From Planctomyces sp. SH-PL62 (GTDB lineage: Bacteria; Planctomycetota; Planctomycetia; Isosphaerales; Isosphaeraceae): DNA of 64,000 bases. The position numbers were made by a program, and so were the translations under genes. Shown here piece by piece: positions 25,211 to 33,159 of the stretch. Position 1 is the first letter of the stretch; each line of letters begins with the position of its first letter. The DNA lies in NCBI RefSeq assembly GCF_001610895.1, contig NZ_CP011273.1:2108001-2172000 (forward strand), given 5' to 3'. The notes beneath the pieces were generated by a model. It searched no databases. It worked only from the letters and a program-made list of their open reading frames with translations, and had not been told where the DNA came from.

Positions 25211-25270
25211 CGCGGCCTCCTTGGGGAAGCCGCCATGGTAACGCTCTACGAGCCGTCAGACAGAACCTAG
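24364..25270 (-). mobile_element. IS5-family element, copy A (907 bp including CTAG ends)
   Basis: Terminal inverted repeats start GGTTCTGTCTGACGGCTC at 24368 and end with the complement gagccgtcagacagaacc before 25266, both flanked by CTAG (24364-24367 and 25267-25270). The CTAG may be the target duplication or part of the repeat. The element carries a two-frame transposase on the minus strand. A second copy of identical length is at 42318-43224. This copy shares its right CTAG with the next element, an ISNCY-type insertion. Confidence 0.9.
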
Positions 25271-26853
25271 TTCGCGGTGCGAAACAGGCGGGATTCGCGG
25301 CATCTGATACGCTCGAGGCACGTCCAGAACCGCGCCGAACGGACCGATGGCGGGCCGGTGCCATGCTCAGGAATCGCTACCCCCGGACGGATCTCTTCGC
25401 GCTCGTCCCCCAGCTCGGGCTCCGCTTGGAGCCCCAGCTCGAGCAGCTCGACCGCCTGCTCGACGACGACGAGCTGTTCGAGCTCGTCCGCGGCGACCTC
25501 GGCCGCCGCCATCCCCTGACCCGCTCCCGAGGCCGGCCGTCCACCCCGGTCGAGGTGATCCTCCGGATGCTCGTGGTCATGCGGCTCTACGGCTGGAGCT
25601 ACGAGCAGGCCGAGTACTTCGTCAACGACAGCCTGGTGCTCCGCCAGTTCTGCCGAGTCTACTTCGAGCGCGTCCCCGACGACACCACGCTGATCCGCTG
25701 GGCCGCTGCCATCGGGCCCGAGACCCTGCAGACGCTCAACGACCGGGTCGTCCAGCTGGCCCGGTCGCTGAGGGCGACCCGCGGCCGCAGGCTCCGGGTC
25801 GACACGACGGCCGTCGAGACGAACGTCCATTTCCCGACCGACAGCGGCCTGCTCGTGGACGGCGTGCGGGTCGTCTCGCGGCTCCTGCGTCGGGCCAGGT
25901 CGGCGCTCGGCGAGACGGCGGCCGACCTGGGAGAGGCGTTCCGCAGCCGGATCCGCACGGCGCGCAGGGTCGCGCAGCAGCTGCACCGCCTGGCCCGCCG
26001 CAAGGGGGACCAGGGCCGCGAGACGATGAAGGCGGCGTACGGCCGGCTCATCGCCGCTGCCAAGCGGACGGCGGCCCAGGGGCGACGCGTCTCCGAGACG
26101 CTCCGCCAGCGGACCGACGAGCCGTCGACGCGAAGGTTGGCCGAGCGGCTCGCTGAAGCCGTCCCGCAGCTGAAGCGGGCCATCCGACAGGCCGAGCGAC
26201 GCGTCCTGAAGGGCGAGTCGGTCCCCAGCGGCGAGAAGCTGTTGTCGCTGTTCGAGCCGCACACCCAGGTGGTCCCGCGGTTCAAGCCGGGATGGCCGGT
26301 GGAGTTCGGCCGCAAGATCCGGCTGGACGAGGTCGAGGGCGGGATCGTCGCGGGCTACGCGGTGCTGGAGCACGCCGGAGGCCAGGACCAGCCTTACCTG
26401 TGCGACGCCTTGGCCGACCACGAGCGCCGATTCGGCCGGGCTCCAGGCCTCCTGGCCGCCGACCGGGGGATGGCGTCGGCGGCCAACGAGCGGCTGGCGG
26501 AACAGGCGGGCGTCAAGCACGTCGCGCTGCCTCACGTCGGCAAGGCGTCGCTGGGTCGGCGGGCCGAGGAGAAGGGGCGGCGGTTCCGCGAGGGTTACCG
26601 GTTCCGGGCCGGGATCGAGGGGCGGATCCACGCGCTGAAGCGGGATTACGGGTTGAAGCGATGTCGGTACCGCGGCGAGCGGGGCTTCGGGCGGTGGGTC
26701 GGGTGGGGCGTCCTGGCCCACAACCTGGCGAAGGTCGCGGGGGCGGCCCGGGGGTGAGCCGGGGCCCGAGAGGGTCAGAGACCGACCGTGCCAGGGCCGG
26801 GCCAGCGAGACGCAAGTTTCACTGGGAGAACGACTTCAATTTCGCACCGCGAA
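25271..26853 (+). mobile_element. ISNCY-type insertion sequence (about 1.58 kb)
   Basis: Left end TTCGCGGTGCGAAA at 25271-25284 and right end TTTCGCACCGCGAA at 26840-26853 form a perfect 14-base inverted repeat. Both ends are flanked by CTAG (25267-25270, 26854-26857), with the left CTAG shared with the end of IS5 copy A and the right with the start of the IS701 element. It encodes one transposase and is intact. The family is assigned by the transposase and is tentative. Confidence 0.85.
25363..26757 (+). CDS. DDE transposase, ISNCY-type
   Basis: 464 residues. The catalytic Asp is in RVDTTAVETNVHFPTDSGLL, a block that I associate with ISNCY/IS1202 elements, then a second Asp in LAADRGMASAANERLA and Glu in FRAGIEGRIHALKRDY. 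The N-terminal 90 residues contain the DNA-binding helices. The reading frame is uninterrupted. It lies 92 bp from the left end. It is probably active: no frameshift or missing catalytic residue is visible. Confidence 0.85.
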   Translation: MLRNRYPRTDLFALVPQLGLRLEPQLEQLDRLLDDDELFELVRGDLGRRHPLTRSRGRPSTPVEVILRMLVVMRLYGWSYEQAEYFVNDSLVLRQFCRVYFERVPDDTTLIRWAAAIGPETLQTLNDRVVQLARSLRATRGRRLRVDTTAVETNVHFPTDSGLLVDGVRVVSRLLRRARSALGETAADLGEAFRSRIRTARRVAQQLHRLARRKGDQGRETMKAAYGRLIAAAKRTAAQGRRVSETLRQRTDEPSTRRLAERLAEAVPQLKRAIRQAERRVLKGESVPSGEKLLSLFEPHTQVVPRFKPGWPVEFGRKIRLDEVEGGIVAGYAVLEHAGGQDQPYLCDALADHERRFGRAPGLLAADRGMASAANERLAEQAGVKHVALPHVGKASLGRRAEEKGRRFREGYRFRAGIEGRIHALKRDYGLKRCRYRGERGFGRWVGWGVLAHNLAKVAGAARG

Positions 26854-26892
26854 CTAGTTGGACTGTCACCGATTCCACGAAGCCTCACGTGA

Positions 26893-28300
26893 TCAACCGG
26901 TATCTGGTGGCGGCCGCCGCGGCGGGAAGGCTCCGGTGGCCTCGTGCCAGTGGTAGATCCGCGCCGCCTCCTTCCGCCGCAGGACGCGCGACAGCTCCGC
27001 GGCGATCCGCTCGGGGCTCGGCGCGGGATACCTCAGCAACCGGGTGAAGGCCTCGCGCACCTGCGACACGGTGATCGCCCTGGTTTTCCCCCCCGATCCG
27101 CCGCCGCTCGCGGCAGAGGAACCAAAGCGCCAGCAGCGACAGCGTGACGTGGTGGTGCCAGCCCACCCAGGATCGCACCTCGTACTGCGCCAGGCCGACC
27201 TCCCCCTTGGCCGCCTCGAACACCTCCTCGATCTTGTGCCTCGCGAACCGGGCGCGGACCAGCTCCTCCAGCGGGACCTCCGGCCCCGCGTCGCTCAGCG
27301 CGTAGTGGGTCTCCGGCTCGGCCGCCACCGTCCGCATCACGACCAGACGCTCTTCCGGCCCCAGCCGGTGCTCCAGCCGGGTCCTCACCCGCACCGCCAT
27401 CGCATCGACCCGCAGCGGCCCCTTCTCGCCGGCGCGGATCGTCAGCCGCACCCACCGGCCTTCGGGCTGGTCCGTCGCCCAGGTGTCGACCCGGCGGAAC
27501 GGGACCGCCCGCGGGCGGCCATGGCCGGCGCGGCGGCTCGGGGGACGCGGGCGTTCCAGGTCGCGGACGACGGTGTCGCTCGGCACGTCGAGCACGTATC
27601 GTTCGCCGCGGCCCCGGAGCCAGGCGCGGAACCGGGCCGGGCGGCCGAACTCGTCGTCGCCGACGACCCAGGCGTGCGGCAGCCCCGGCCCGCTCCGCTC
27701 GATCAGATCGGCGGCGATCCGCCAGCCCTCCCGGAAGTCGACGTCCTCGGGGACGTGGCACCTGGCCCGTCGCGCCGCGTCGCCGGCCCAGTCCTTCGGC
27801 AGGTAGAGCCTTCGGTCCAGCGGGGCGTAGCCGCGGGCCGCGGCGTAGGCCAGGAAGATCCCCCGCTGGCAGTTCTCCTGCTTGCCCAGCCGTCCGCACC
27901 ACTGGCGGCCCACGCCGCAGGAGTCGGCCCCGGACTTCGGGAAGGTCGTGGCGTCGATCGCGAGGACCGCCCGGTCATCCCCCAGCTCCTCGGCCACGTG
28001 GCGCCGGAGCTCGGCCATGACGGCCTCGTCGTCCCACCGGCCGGCGCCGACGAGGAACTGGATCGGCTTGCGGTGGACGCCGGCCTCGACGGCGATCGGC
28101 TCGCAGGTCTTGCGCCGCAGCCCGCCGAGCAGGCCCCGGATGACGAGGGCGGCGTTGTGGCGCTGCTCAACACGGCGGAAGCGGGGCAGGTAGCGCTCCA
28201 GGAACGCGGCGAGCCGGCCCTCGCAGCCGCGGACGGCCTCCGGGGTCAGGACGGCGTCGGCCAGGAGCGCCTGGGCGTCGGGGTGGTCGAGGAGCGACAT
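26893..28300 (-). CDS. IS701-family transposase with G7A4 frame change near its C-terminus
   Basis: The first frame (from 28300) is the IS701 core: VLAIDATTFPKSGADSCGVG, WCGRLGKQENCQRGIFLAY, a catalytic Asp in WVVGDDEFG, and the Glu near RFARHKIEEVFEAAKGEVGL. Its last 60 codons in that frame are Arg/Ala-rich and unlike the family. At the run T4C7 on the + strand (27084-27094; coding G7A4) a +1 change restores a typical C-terminus (KTRAITVSQVREAFTRLL, and ARIYHWHEATGAFPPRR) ending at TGA, 26893-26895. The same G7A4 phase occurs in the IS5 copies. It may be recoding or a one-base lesion. Confidence 0.8.
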
Positions 28301-28339
28301 GGCGTTCCCTCCCGTCGAAGTCCTTCGACCCTCAGCTTA

Positions 28340-29252
28340 GAAGCTCGGACAAAACCTCCTGATCGGCATGTGATCTGAAGGCTTGCCATGGCGTCGATCC
28401 TTCACCGGAGGGCCCACGCCATGGCCGCCGCCCGCATGCCCGAGGACTTCTACGACCAGGTCGCCCACCACCTTCCGCCGGAGCAGCCCGTCGGCCGCAA
28501 GGGGGGACGCCCGCCGATCCCGCATCGCAAGGCCTTGCGGGTCATCTGGTTCGTCCTGGCGACCGGCTGCCGCTGGGAGGACGTCCCGGCCGAGATGGGA
28601 TGCTCGGGCCGCACGGCGGCCCGGCGCCTGAGGGCCTGGGAACTCCTGGGCGTTTGGGCCCGCTTGCACGCCGACCTGCTCGGGGCGTTGAAGCGGGCCG
28701 GGAGGCTCGACGCCGACACGGTCGTCGTCGACGGGGTGACGATCCGGGCCTTCGGCGGCGGCGAGGCGACCGGCCCGAGCCCCGTCGACCGCAGCCGGAA
28801 GGGGTCGAAACACACGCTGATGGTCGACCGTCGGGGGGTGCCCCTGGCGATCCGGACGGCGGGGGCGAACGCCTCCGACCACCGCCAGATCATCCCGTTG
28901 GTCCTCGACTATCCGAGCGTCGGCGGCAGGCCGGGCCGCCCGAAGGAGCTGCCCGACGACCTGTTCGCCGACCGGGGCTACGACTCGGAAGCGACCCGGG
29001 ACCTGCTGCGATGGCTGGGGATCGAGCCCCACATCGCCAGGCGGGGGACGCCGCACGGCAGCGGCCTGGGCAAGGTCCGATGGGTCGTCGAGCGGACGAT
29101 CAGCTGGCTGAAGGGGCTGCGACGGATGCGGGTCCGCTACGACCGCCTGCTGGTCGTCCGGGAAGCCTGGGCCACCCTCGCCGCGAGCGTCATCTGCTAC
29201 AGGCTATCGCACGACGAATTGCCCATCGCCGGATAGGTTTTGTCCGAGCCTC
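28340..29252 (+). mobile_element. IS5-family element (IS1031/ISL2-like) nested in the IS701 element
   Basis: 913 bp. The ends are an 18-base inverted repeat with one mismatch, GAAGCTCGGACAAAACCT at the left (28340) versus the complement of AGGTTTTGTCCGAGCCTC at the right (ending 29252). It is flanked by TTA (28337-28339 and 29253-29255), a three-base T-N-A duplication as in the IS1031/ISL2 groups of IS5. It is unlike the other IS5 element at 24364. Because its target lies within the IS701 right end, it is the younger insertion. Confidence 0.88.
28388..29236 (+). CDS. IS5-family transposase of the nested element
   Basis: 282 residues, or 271 from the ATG at 28421 (MAAARMPEDF). The DDE set is visible: TVVVDGVTIRAFG (first Asp), LFADRGYDSEATRDLLR (second Asp) and VRWVVERTISWLKGLRRMR (Glu). 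An N-terminal helix-turn-helix-like PEQPVGRKGGRPPIPHRKAL lies before. The frame is intact, consistent with a recent insertion. Confidence 0.88.
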   Translation: MASILHRRAHAMAAARMPEDFYDQVAHHLPPEQPVGRKGGRPPIPHRKALRVIWFVLATGCRWEDVPAEMGCSGRTAARRLRAWELLGVWARLHADLLGALKRAGRLDADTVVVDGVTIRAFGGGEATGPSPVDRSRKGSKHTLMVDRRGVPLAIRTAGANASDHRQIIPLVLDYPSVGGRPGRPKELPDDLFADRGYDSEATRDLLRWLGIEPHIARRGTPHGSGLGKVRWVVERTISWLKGLRRMRVRYDRLLVVREAWATLAASVICYRLSHDELPIAG

Positions 29253-29302
29253 TTAACTCCTGGCACGGACAAGCACTACTGGAATCGGTGACAGTCCAAC
29301 TA

Positions 29303-30709
29303 GTGGGTCAAGTGCCATGCCCGTAGCCATAAGACCTGAGTGCGAGTACAATCGGTGGCTTCTCGCACCAGGGAGGCCGCCATGTCGCGCCAGAAGAAGG
29401 ACCCGCTCCGCGAGCTGACCGACGCGGAGCGACGGGAGTTGGTCCAGTTCAGTCGGTCCTCGGCCGCCCCGGCCGCCGAGGTCGTCCGCGCCAAGATCCT
29501 GCTGGCCGTCGCCGCCGGCGACGACTACCAGGACGCGGCCCGCGCCGTCGGCCGCCGCTCCGGCGACGCCGTCTCGCACCTGGTCGCCCGCTTCAACGCC
29601 GAGGGCCTTGAGGCGTTGAAGCCCCGCCACGGCGGCGGGCGGAGCCCGACCTACGGCCCGCAGGAGCGGGCGCGGATCGCCGCCGAGGCGGCCCGGGCGC
29701 CGACCCCGGAGGGCGACGGCACCGCCACCTGGTCGCTCTCGACGTTGCAGCGGACGCTCCGCGCGGCCGCCGACGGCCTGCCGAAGGTCTCGACCTATAC
29801 CATCCGCCGCGTCCTGCGCGAGTCCGGGGCCAGCTACCAGCGCACTCGGACCTGGTGCCCCACCGGCAAGGCGCTGCGCCGCCGCAAGGTCGGGCCGGTC
29901 CAGGTCGCCGACCCGGATTCTGATGCGAAAAAAATTTGATCGAGGCGGCCTACCTCACGGGTACGTCGTCGGGGCTGGAGGTCTGGTGCACCGACCAGGC
30001 CGGCCCCTACCAGACGGTCCCCTACCCGGGACGGTCGTGGCGCCCCGAAGGGGACCCGGCGCGCCAGCCGCACGAGTACCTCCGCGACGGCACGGCGAAG
30101 GCCCTGACGCTGTTCCGCCCGGCCGACGGCCACGCCCGCGTCAGCGGCGTGACGGCCTGCCCCAACGCCGTCCTGCACCCCTGGCTGAAGCGCGAACTGG
30201 CGGCCATCCTTGCCGCGATGCCCGACCCTCCGGCGACGCCGGACGACGGCTGGCGTGGGGCCTGGGAACGCTGGCAGGAGGGCCTCACGGTCGTGCCGAC
30301 GCTCCCGGAGGCACCGCCGCCGTTGCGGATGCTCTTGGTGCTCGACAACCTGGCCGGCCACAAGACGCCCGAGCTGGTGTGCTGGCTGTTCGACCACGGG
30401 ATCATGCCGCTGTACACGCCGGTGGGCGGCTCCTGGCTGAACATGGCCGAGAGCCTGCAGCGGATCCTCAAGCGCCGGGCGCTGGACGGGCAGTACCCGA
30501 CCGACGCGGCCCAGATCATCGCGTGGTATGAAGCCGCGGCGCGGCACTGGGACGCGGCGCCGACGCCGTTCCAGTGGGGCGGCAAGCGGGCGGCCCGGCG
30601 GCGGCGGCAGCGTGAGCGCCGTCACCACCTCGGCGGCTCGGGGGCCTGCTCGCGTGTCCCGGTCCCGCGGCGTGCCGACTTATGGCCACAGGCAATCCAA
30701 GTGACCCAC
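29303..30709 (+). mobile_element. IS630-family element, inserted in the CTAG duplication of the IS701 element
   Basis: Ends start GTGGGTCA (29303) and finish TGACCCAC (30709), with imperfect matching further in. They are flanked by TA (29301-29302, 30710-30711), the hallmark TA duplication of IS630/Tc1. The left TA belongs to CTAG at 29300-29303, the right duplication of the IS701 element, so this is later than IS701. Length 1407 bp. The transposase is in two frames linked by an A7 run. Confidence 0.88.
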
Positions 30710-30712
30710 TAG
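29382..30712 (+). CDS. IS630-family transposase with A7 -1 frameshift
   Basis: The first frame from ATG 29382 (gggagg ribosome site) codes the HTH part: [19 protein letters not shown] ... [17 protein letters not shown]. It ends at a TGA (29937-29939) after GATGCGAAAAAAATTTGA. Shifting -1 on the A7 run at 29928-29934 continues in frame with [20 protein letters not shown] (first Asp), [20 protein letters not shown] (second Asp) and [20 protein letters not shown] (Glu), giving the D-D-E of IS630. A -1 frameshift on A-runs is well known for IS elements. The final stop TAG at 30710-30712 uses bases contributed by the target TA. Confidence 0.88.
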
Positions 30713-30718
30713 TACTAG

Positions 30719-31282
30719 CACATGGACCCACCGCGTCTCCGCGGCGAACGGGCCGACCTGGTCGATGACCTCTCCCCAGACGTCGGACTCCTGGTCGCGT
30801 TCGAGCCGCTGGCTCGTGTCCTCCCCCGCGGGGGCGGGCTTGCGGTAGTGGACCCGCTCGCCGGCCAAGCCGATGACCCGCTCGTCCTCGGCCCCGACGA
30901 CCAGTGCGGCATGGAGGTGGAAGCCATAGCCGCCGCCGTTGCCCGTGGGGGCCAGGTCGGGGACCCGGCGGAGGATGCCGAAATCCAGCTCGGTCGTGTC
31001 GCCCAGGAGCAGGAAGAGCCCCGGCCCACAGGCCCGGGTCCGACGCCATTGCGGGGCGGCGACCGCCTCGAAGGTGACGACGTCGGCGTCCAGGAGGCGA
31101 TAAGCGGCCTTGGCCTCGGCCCGGCCCTCCATATGGCCGGGGATGCTAGCGGAGGGGTCGGCGGCCATCCGGGCGGCGACGCGAGTCAGCCGCTTGGTGC
31201 GTCGTTGGTCGCCCAGGTCGGCCGTGCCGAACTGCTCGCGGGCCCAGGCGTGGGCGTCGCCCTGGAACGGGTCCATGGCCAT
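30719..31282 (-). pseudogene. Truncated IS4-family transposase (N-terminal part only)
   Basis: Starting at 31282, the translation has the Tnp-like N-terminus WAREQFGTADLGDQRRTKRL, DPSASIPGHMEGRAEAKAAY and RLLDADVVTFEAVAAPQWRR, then a first catalytic Asp (LFLLLGDTTELDF). It ends abruptly after TRWVHV at the CTAG of 30715-30718, where the catalytic half should begin. No C-terminal part is found at the left end of the IS array (around 24363), so the half was deleted rather than just split. Confidence 0.8.
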
Positions 31283-31409
31283 GCCGATCCGGTGACACCG
31301 CGACCGATCCGGAGGTCCCGCCCGGCCACGAGGATTGGGGCGCGAGGACCCACCGGGCTGGCGGTGGAGAAGACCTCATTGGAACCCCGCCACCCAGTCC
31401 AGAGAACTG

Positions 31410-31598
31410 GGTAAGGACAAGGCCTACAGCCCCGACCTCAACGCGATCGAGAACCTTTTCCGGCAGGTGAAGTACCACGAGATGCCGGAGCGGATCTACA
31501 CGACTCGCACCGCCCTGTGGGAAGCGGTGGAGACGGCCTTCGCACACTACGGGCGCCCCCCCCGCAAACCTTCGGAAAGACTAAGGCCGGCTGCCTAG
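31410..31598 (+). pseudogene. C-terminal scrap of a different IS630-family transposase
   Basis: About 62 codons with KAYSPDLNAIENLFRQVKYH and MPERIYTTRTALWEAVETAF. The SPDLNxIENLFRxVK motif holds the catalytic Glu of IS630 transposases, and its neighbouring sequence differs from the intact IS630 at 29303. It starts with no initiation codon. Nothing upstream matches the missing domain. It is a relic. Confidence 0.7.
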
Positions 31599-32150
31599 CG
31601 GCCGACGCCGAACCCGGCCGTCCCGCGGCAGGCGGACGAAAACGACTCCGAACCGGTGGTCGCTCCGAACGCCGATTGCATTTCGTCACGGTCGTCGTAA
31701 GGCCGATCGGCTGGGACGGCTCCCCTGAACGAGCGAGCGATGGCTTCGAACGTAGGCAGGTCGCTCATCGGTTGGGCCCCCCAAGGAGATCCCGTTCCGG
31801 GAGTAACACCGCATCGAGAGCCAAGTCGACCCGTCGACACTGAGGGGCCAGTACCCCTTGTCCTCCACGCCCTCGCCGCCGTATCGCTCGACGACATCGG
31901 CCCGGGACTCGCGGCCCAGCCACTCCGCGAGACGCAAGAACTCGCGACGGTTGCGGCGGCGCGTCAAGAAGATGTTGGGGACCCGGTCCCGGCCGAATGG
32001 GGCCGGGCCGATGATCGGGGCGCGGGCTTCGCCGCCGGCATTCCTCCGGGATCGTCCCACGACGCCGGGACGGGCCAGGTCGAGTCGGTCGCGATTCGCT
32101 CGAGGTGCGGGCCTTACGTCTACCCAGGCGTCGTCCGGACTCACCGTCAG
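31599..32150. other. Relic stretch with possible small minus-strand gene(s)
   Basis: On the minus strand one frame (31686-32144) holds a plausible segment RRRNRREFLRLAEWLGRESR and YGGEGVEDKGYWPLSVDGST, and a second frame (about 31595-31770) has MSDLPTFEAIARSFRGAVPA. They look like parts of one or two real proteins, possibly broken by a frameshift around 31770. I do not recognise either. The upstream 35 codons of the first frame look non-coding. Confidence 0.3.
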
Positions 32151-32194
32151 GGGTCGAAGATGAGGGCCCCACTGGCCTCGAAGTGCTTCGGGTT

Positions 32195-32557
32195 TCAGGT
32201 CATGACGTGCGACCCGTGCCGAAGAGCCGTCGCCGCGAGCAGGCCGTCGGTGGGAGGGTCGACCACCCCGGATTTCTGGGTGCGAGCCGTCAGCTCCCCC
32301 CAGATGCGAGCGGTCTCGACGTCGAGCGGGAGCAACCTCTCGGCGTACTGATTCTCAAGCCTGGCGAGCCACTTGGTGAGATGTTTCTTCTTCCGGCCCG
32401 GGCCCAGGAGGGGGATTCCTTTGACGATCTCCCCCACGGTCAGCACGCTCAGGAAGACGTTCGCCGCGGGGAGTTCGTCGAGGGCGGCCCTCACCGCCGA
32501 GTTCCCGTCGCGCTACACCAGCTCGGCGAGGATGTCGGCGTCGAGCAGCGCCCTCGC
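32195..32557 (-). pseudogene. vapC: VapC-like PIN toxin, inactivated
   Basis: The reading frame is clearly PIN-domain VapC: LLDADILAELV (first acidic Asp pair), NVFLSVLTVGEIVKGIPLLG (Glu in the middle), PTDGLLAATALRHGSHVMT at the C-terminus. It contains an in-frame TAG at 32515-32513, probably TGG to TAG, and its expected GTG start at 32557-32555 reads GCG. A partial product starting at a later ATG cannot hold the first Asp. Therefore the toxin is dead. It lies directly after the antitoxin gene on the same strand. Confidence 0.85.
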
Positions 32558-32793
32558 AGATCGACGTCCCGTCCGGGGCCCTGGTCCCGCGTCAAATCGA
32601 GTTCGTCGAGCCCGCCCCCCTGGAGGAGGTACTCCTTGAAATCGAGCGTCTTGCCCGTGAGCTCCTCGTACTTCGCCGACGAGATGACGACCACCGTATC
32701 GTTGCGGCGGGTGATGGTCTGCGGACTTTCGCTCAAGGCGAGGTTCACGACCTCGGAGAGTCGGTTCTTCGCATCAGCCAGGTTCCAGGTCAT
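32554..32793 (-). CDS. Phd/YefM-type antitoxin, partner of the vapC relic (stop lost)
   Basis: The ATG at 32793 begins MTWNLADAKNRLSEVVNLAL, the Phd DNA-binding and dimerisation start, and the next part TITRRNDTVVVISSAKYEEL is the family body. The C-terminus LTRDQGPGRDVDL normally ends with a stop; here TGA has become CGA at 32556-32554, so translation runs on for another 21 codons (to 32491). The protein may still fold but has an extra Ser/Thr/Arg tail. This is a VapBC-like module with a Phd-type antitoxin. Confidence 0.8.
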
Positions 32794-33159
32794 TCGGCAC
32801 CTCCGTGATGCAGCTGGCCGCTCCATCCATGTTGGATCGTCCGGGACGTTTCGGCAAGTCTTCAAGGTGAGGTTCGCCGGTGATCGGCCCGCTTTCTTCG
32901 CAGCGATTCAGCGGCATTCGCCGACGAACGATTCAGCCGCCTGCGGACCGGCCGACTTCGGCGTGGGCCGCTCGACCGACGAGGGACGGGTCCTCGGCTT
33001 CGGCCCGAGCCTCGGCCGCGACGCCGAGGGATGATTCGCGCAGGTCGCCGACTCGCTGGGCCGGTGGACGTCGGTGGGCGTCTCCGCCGCGTCGCGGGGT
33101 CGTCGTTTGGAACGGGTTCGCCGTGGGAGACGCCGATCGCGCGGCGGGCTTGGCGGCGT
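32794..33159. other. 366-bp stretch without a supportable gene
   Basis: The region between the antitoxin start and the TolC-like stop is GC-rich and codes no recognisable protein on either strand. It is transition DNA between the IS/TA debris and the efflux operon. Confidence 0.35.

Larger units (their letters stand above)
26858..29299 (-). mobile_element. IS701-family element, split by a nested IS5-type insertion
   Basis: Inverted ends begin TTGGACTGTCACCGATTC at 26858 and end with its complement before 29299. The flanks are CTAG (26854-26857, and 29300-29303). Four-base YTAR target duplications are typical of this family and CTAG fits. Removing the 916 bp of the nested element and its TTA duplication leaves about 1.53 kb, a normal length. 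The transposase is on the minus strand at the left part. The element is interrupted near its right end outside the transposase gene, so the gene may still be usable. Confidence 0.85.
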
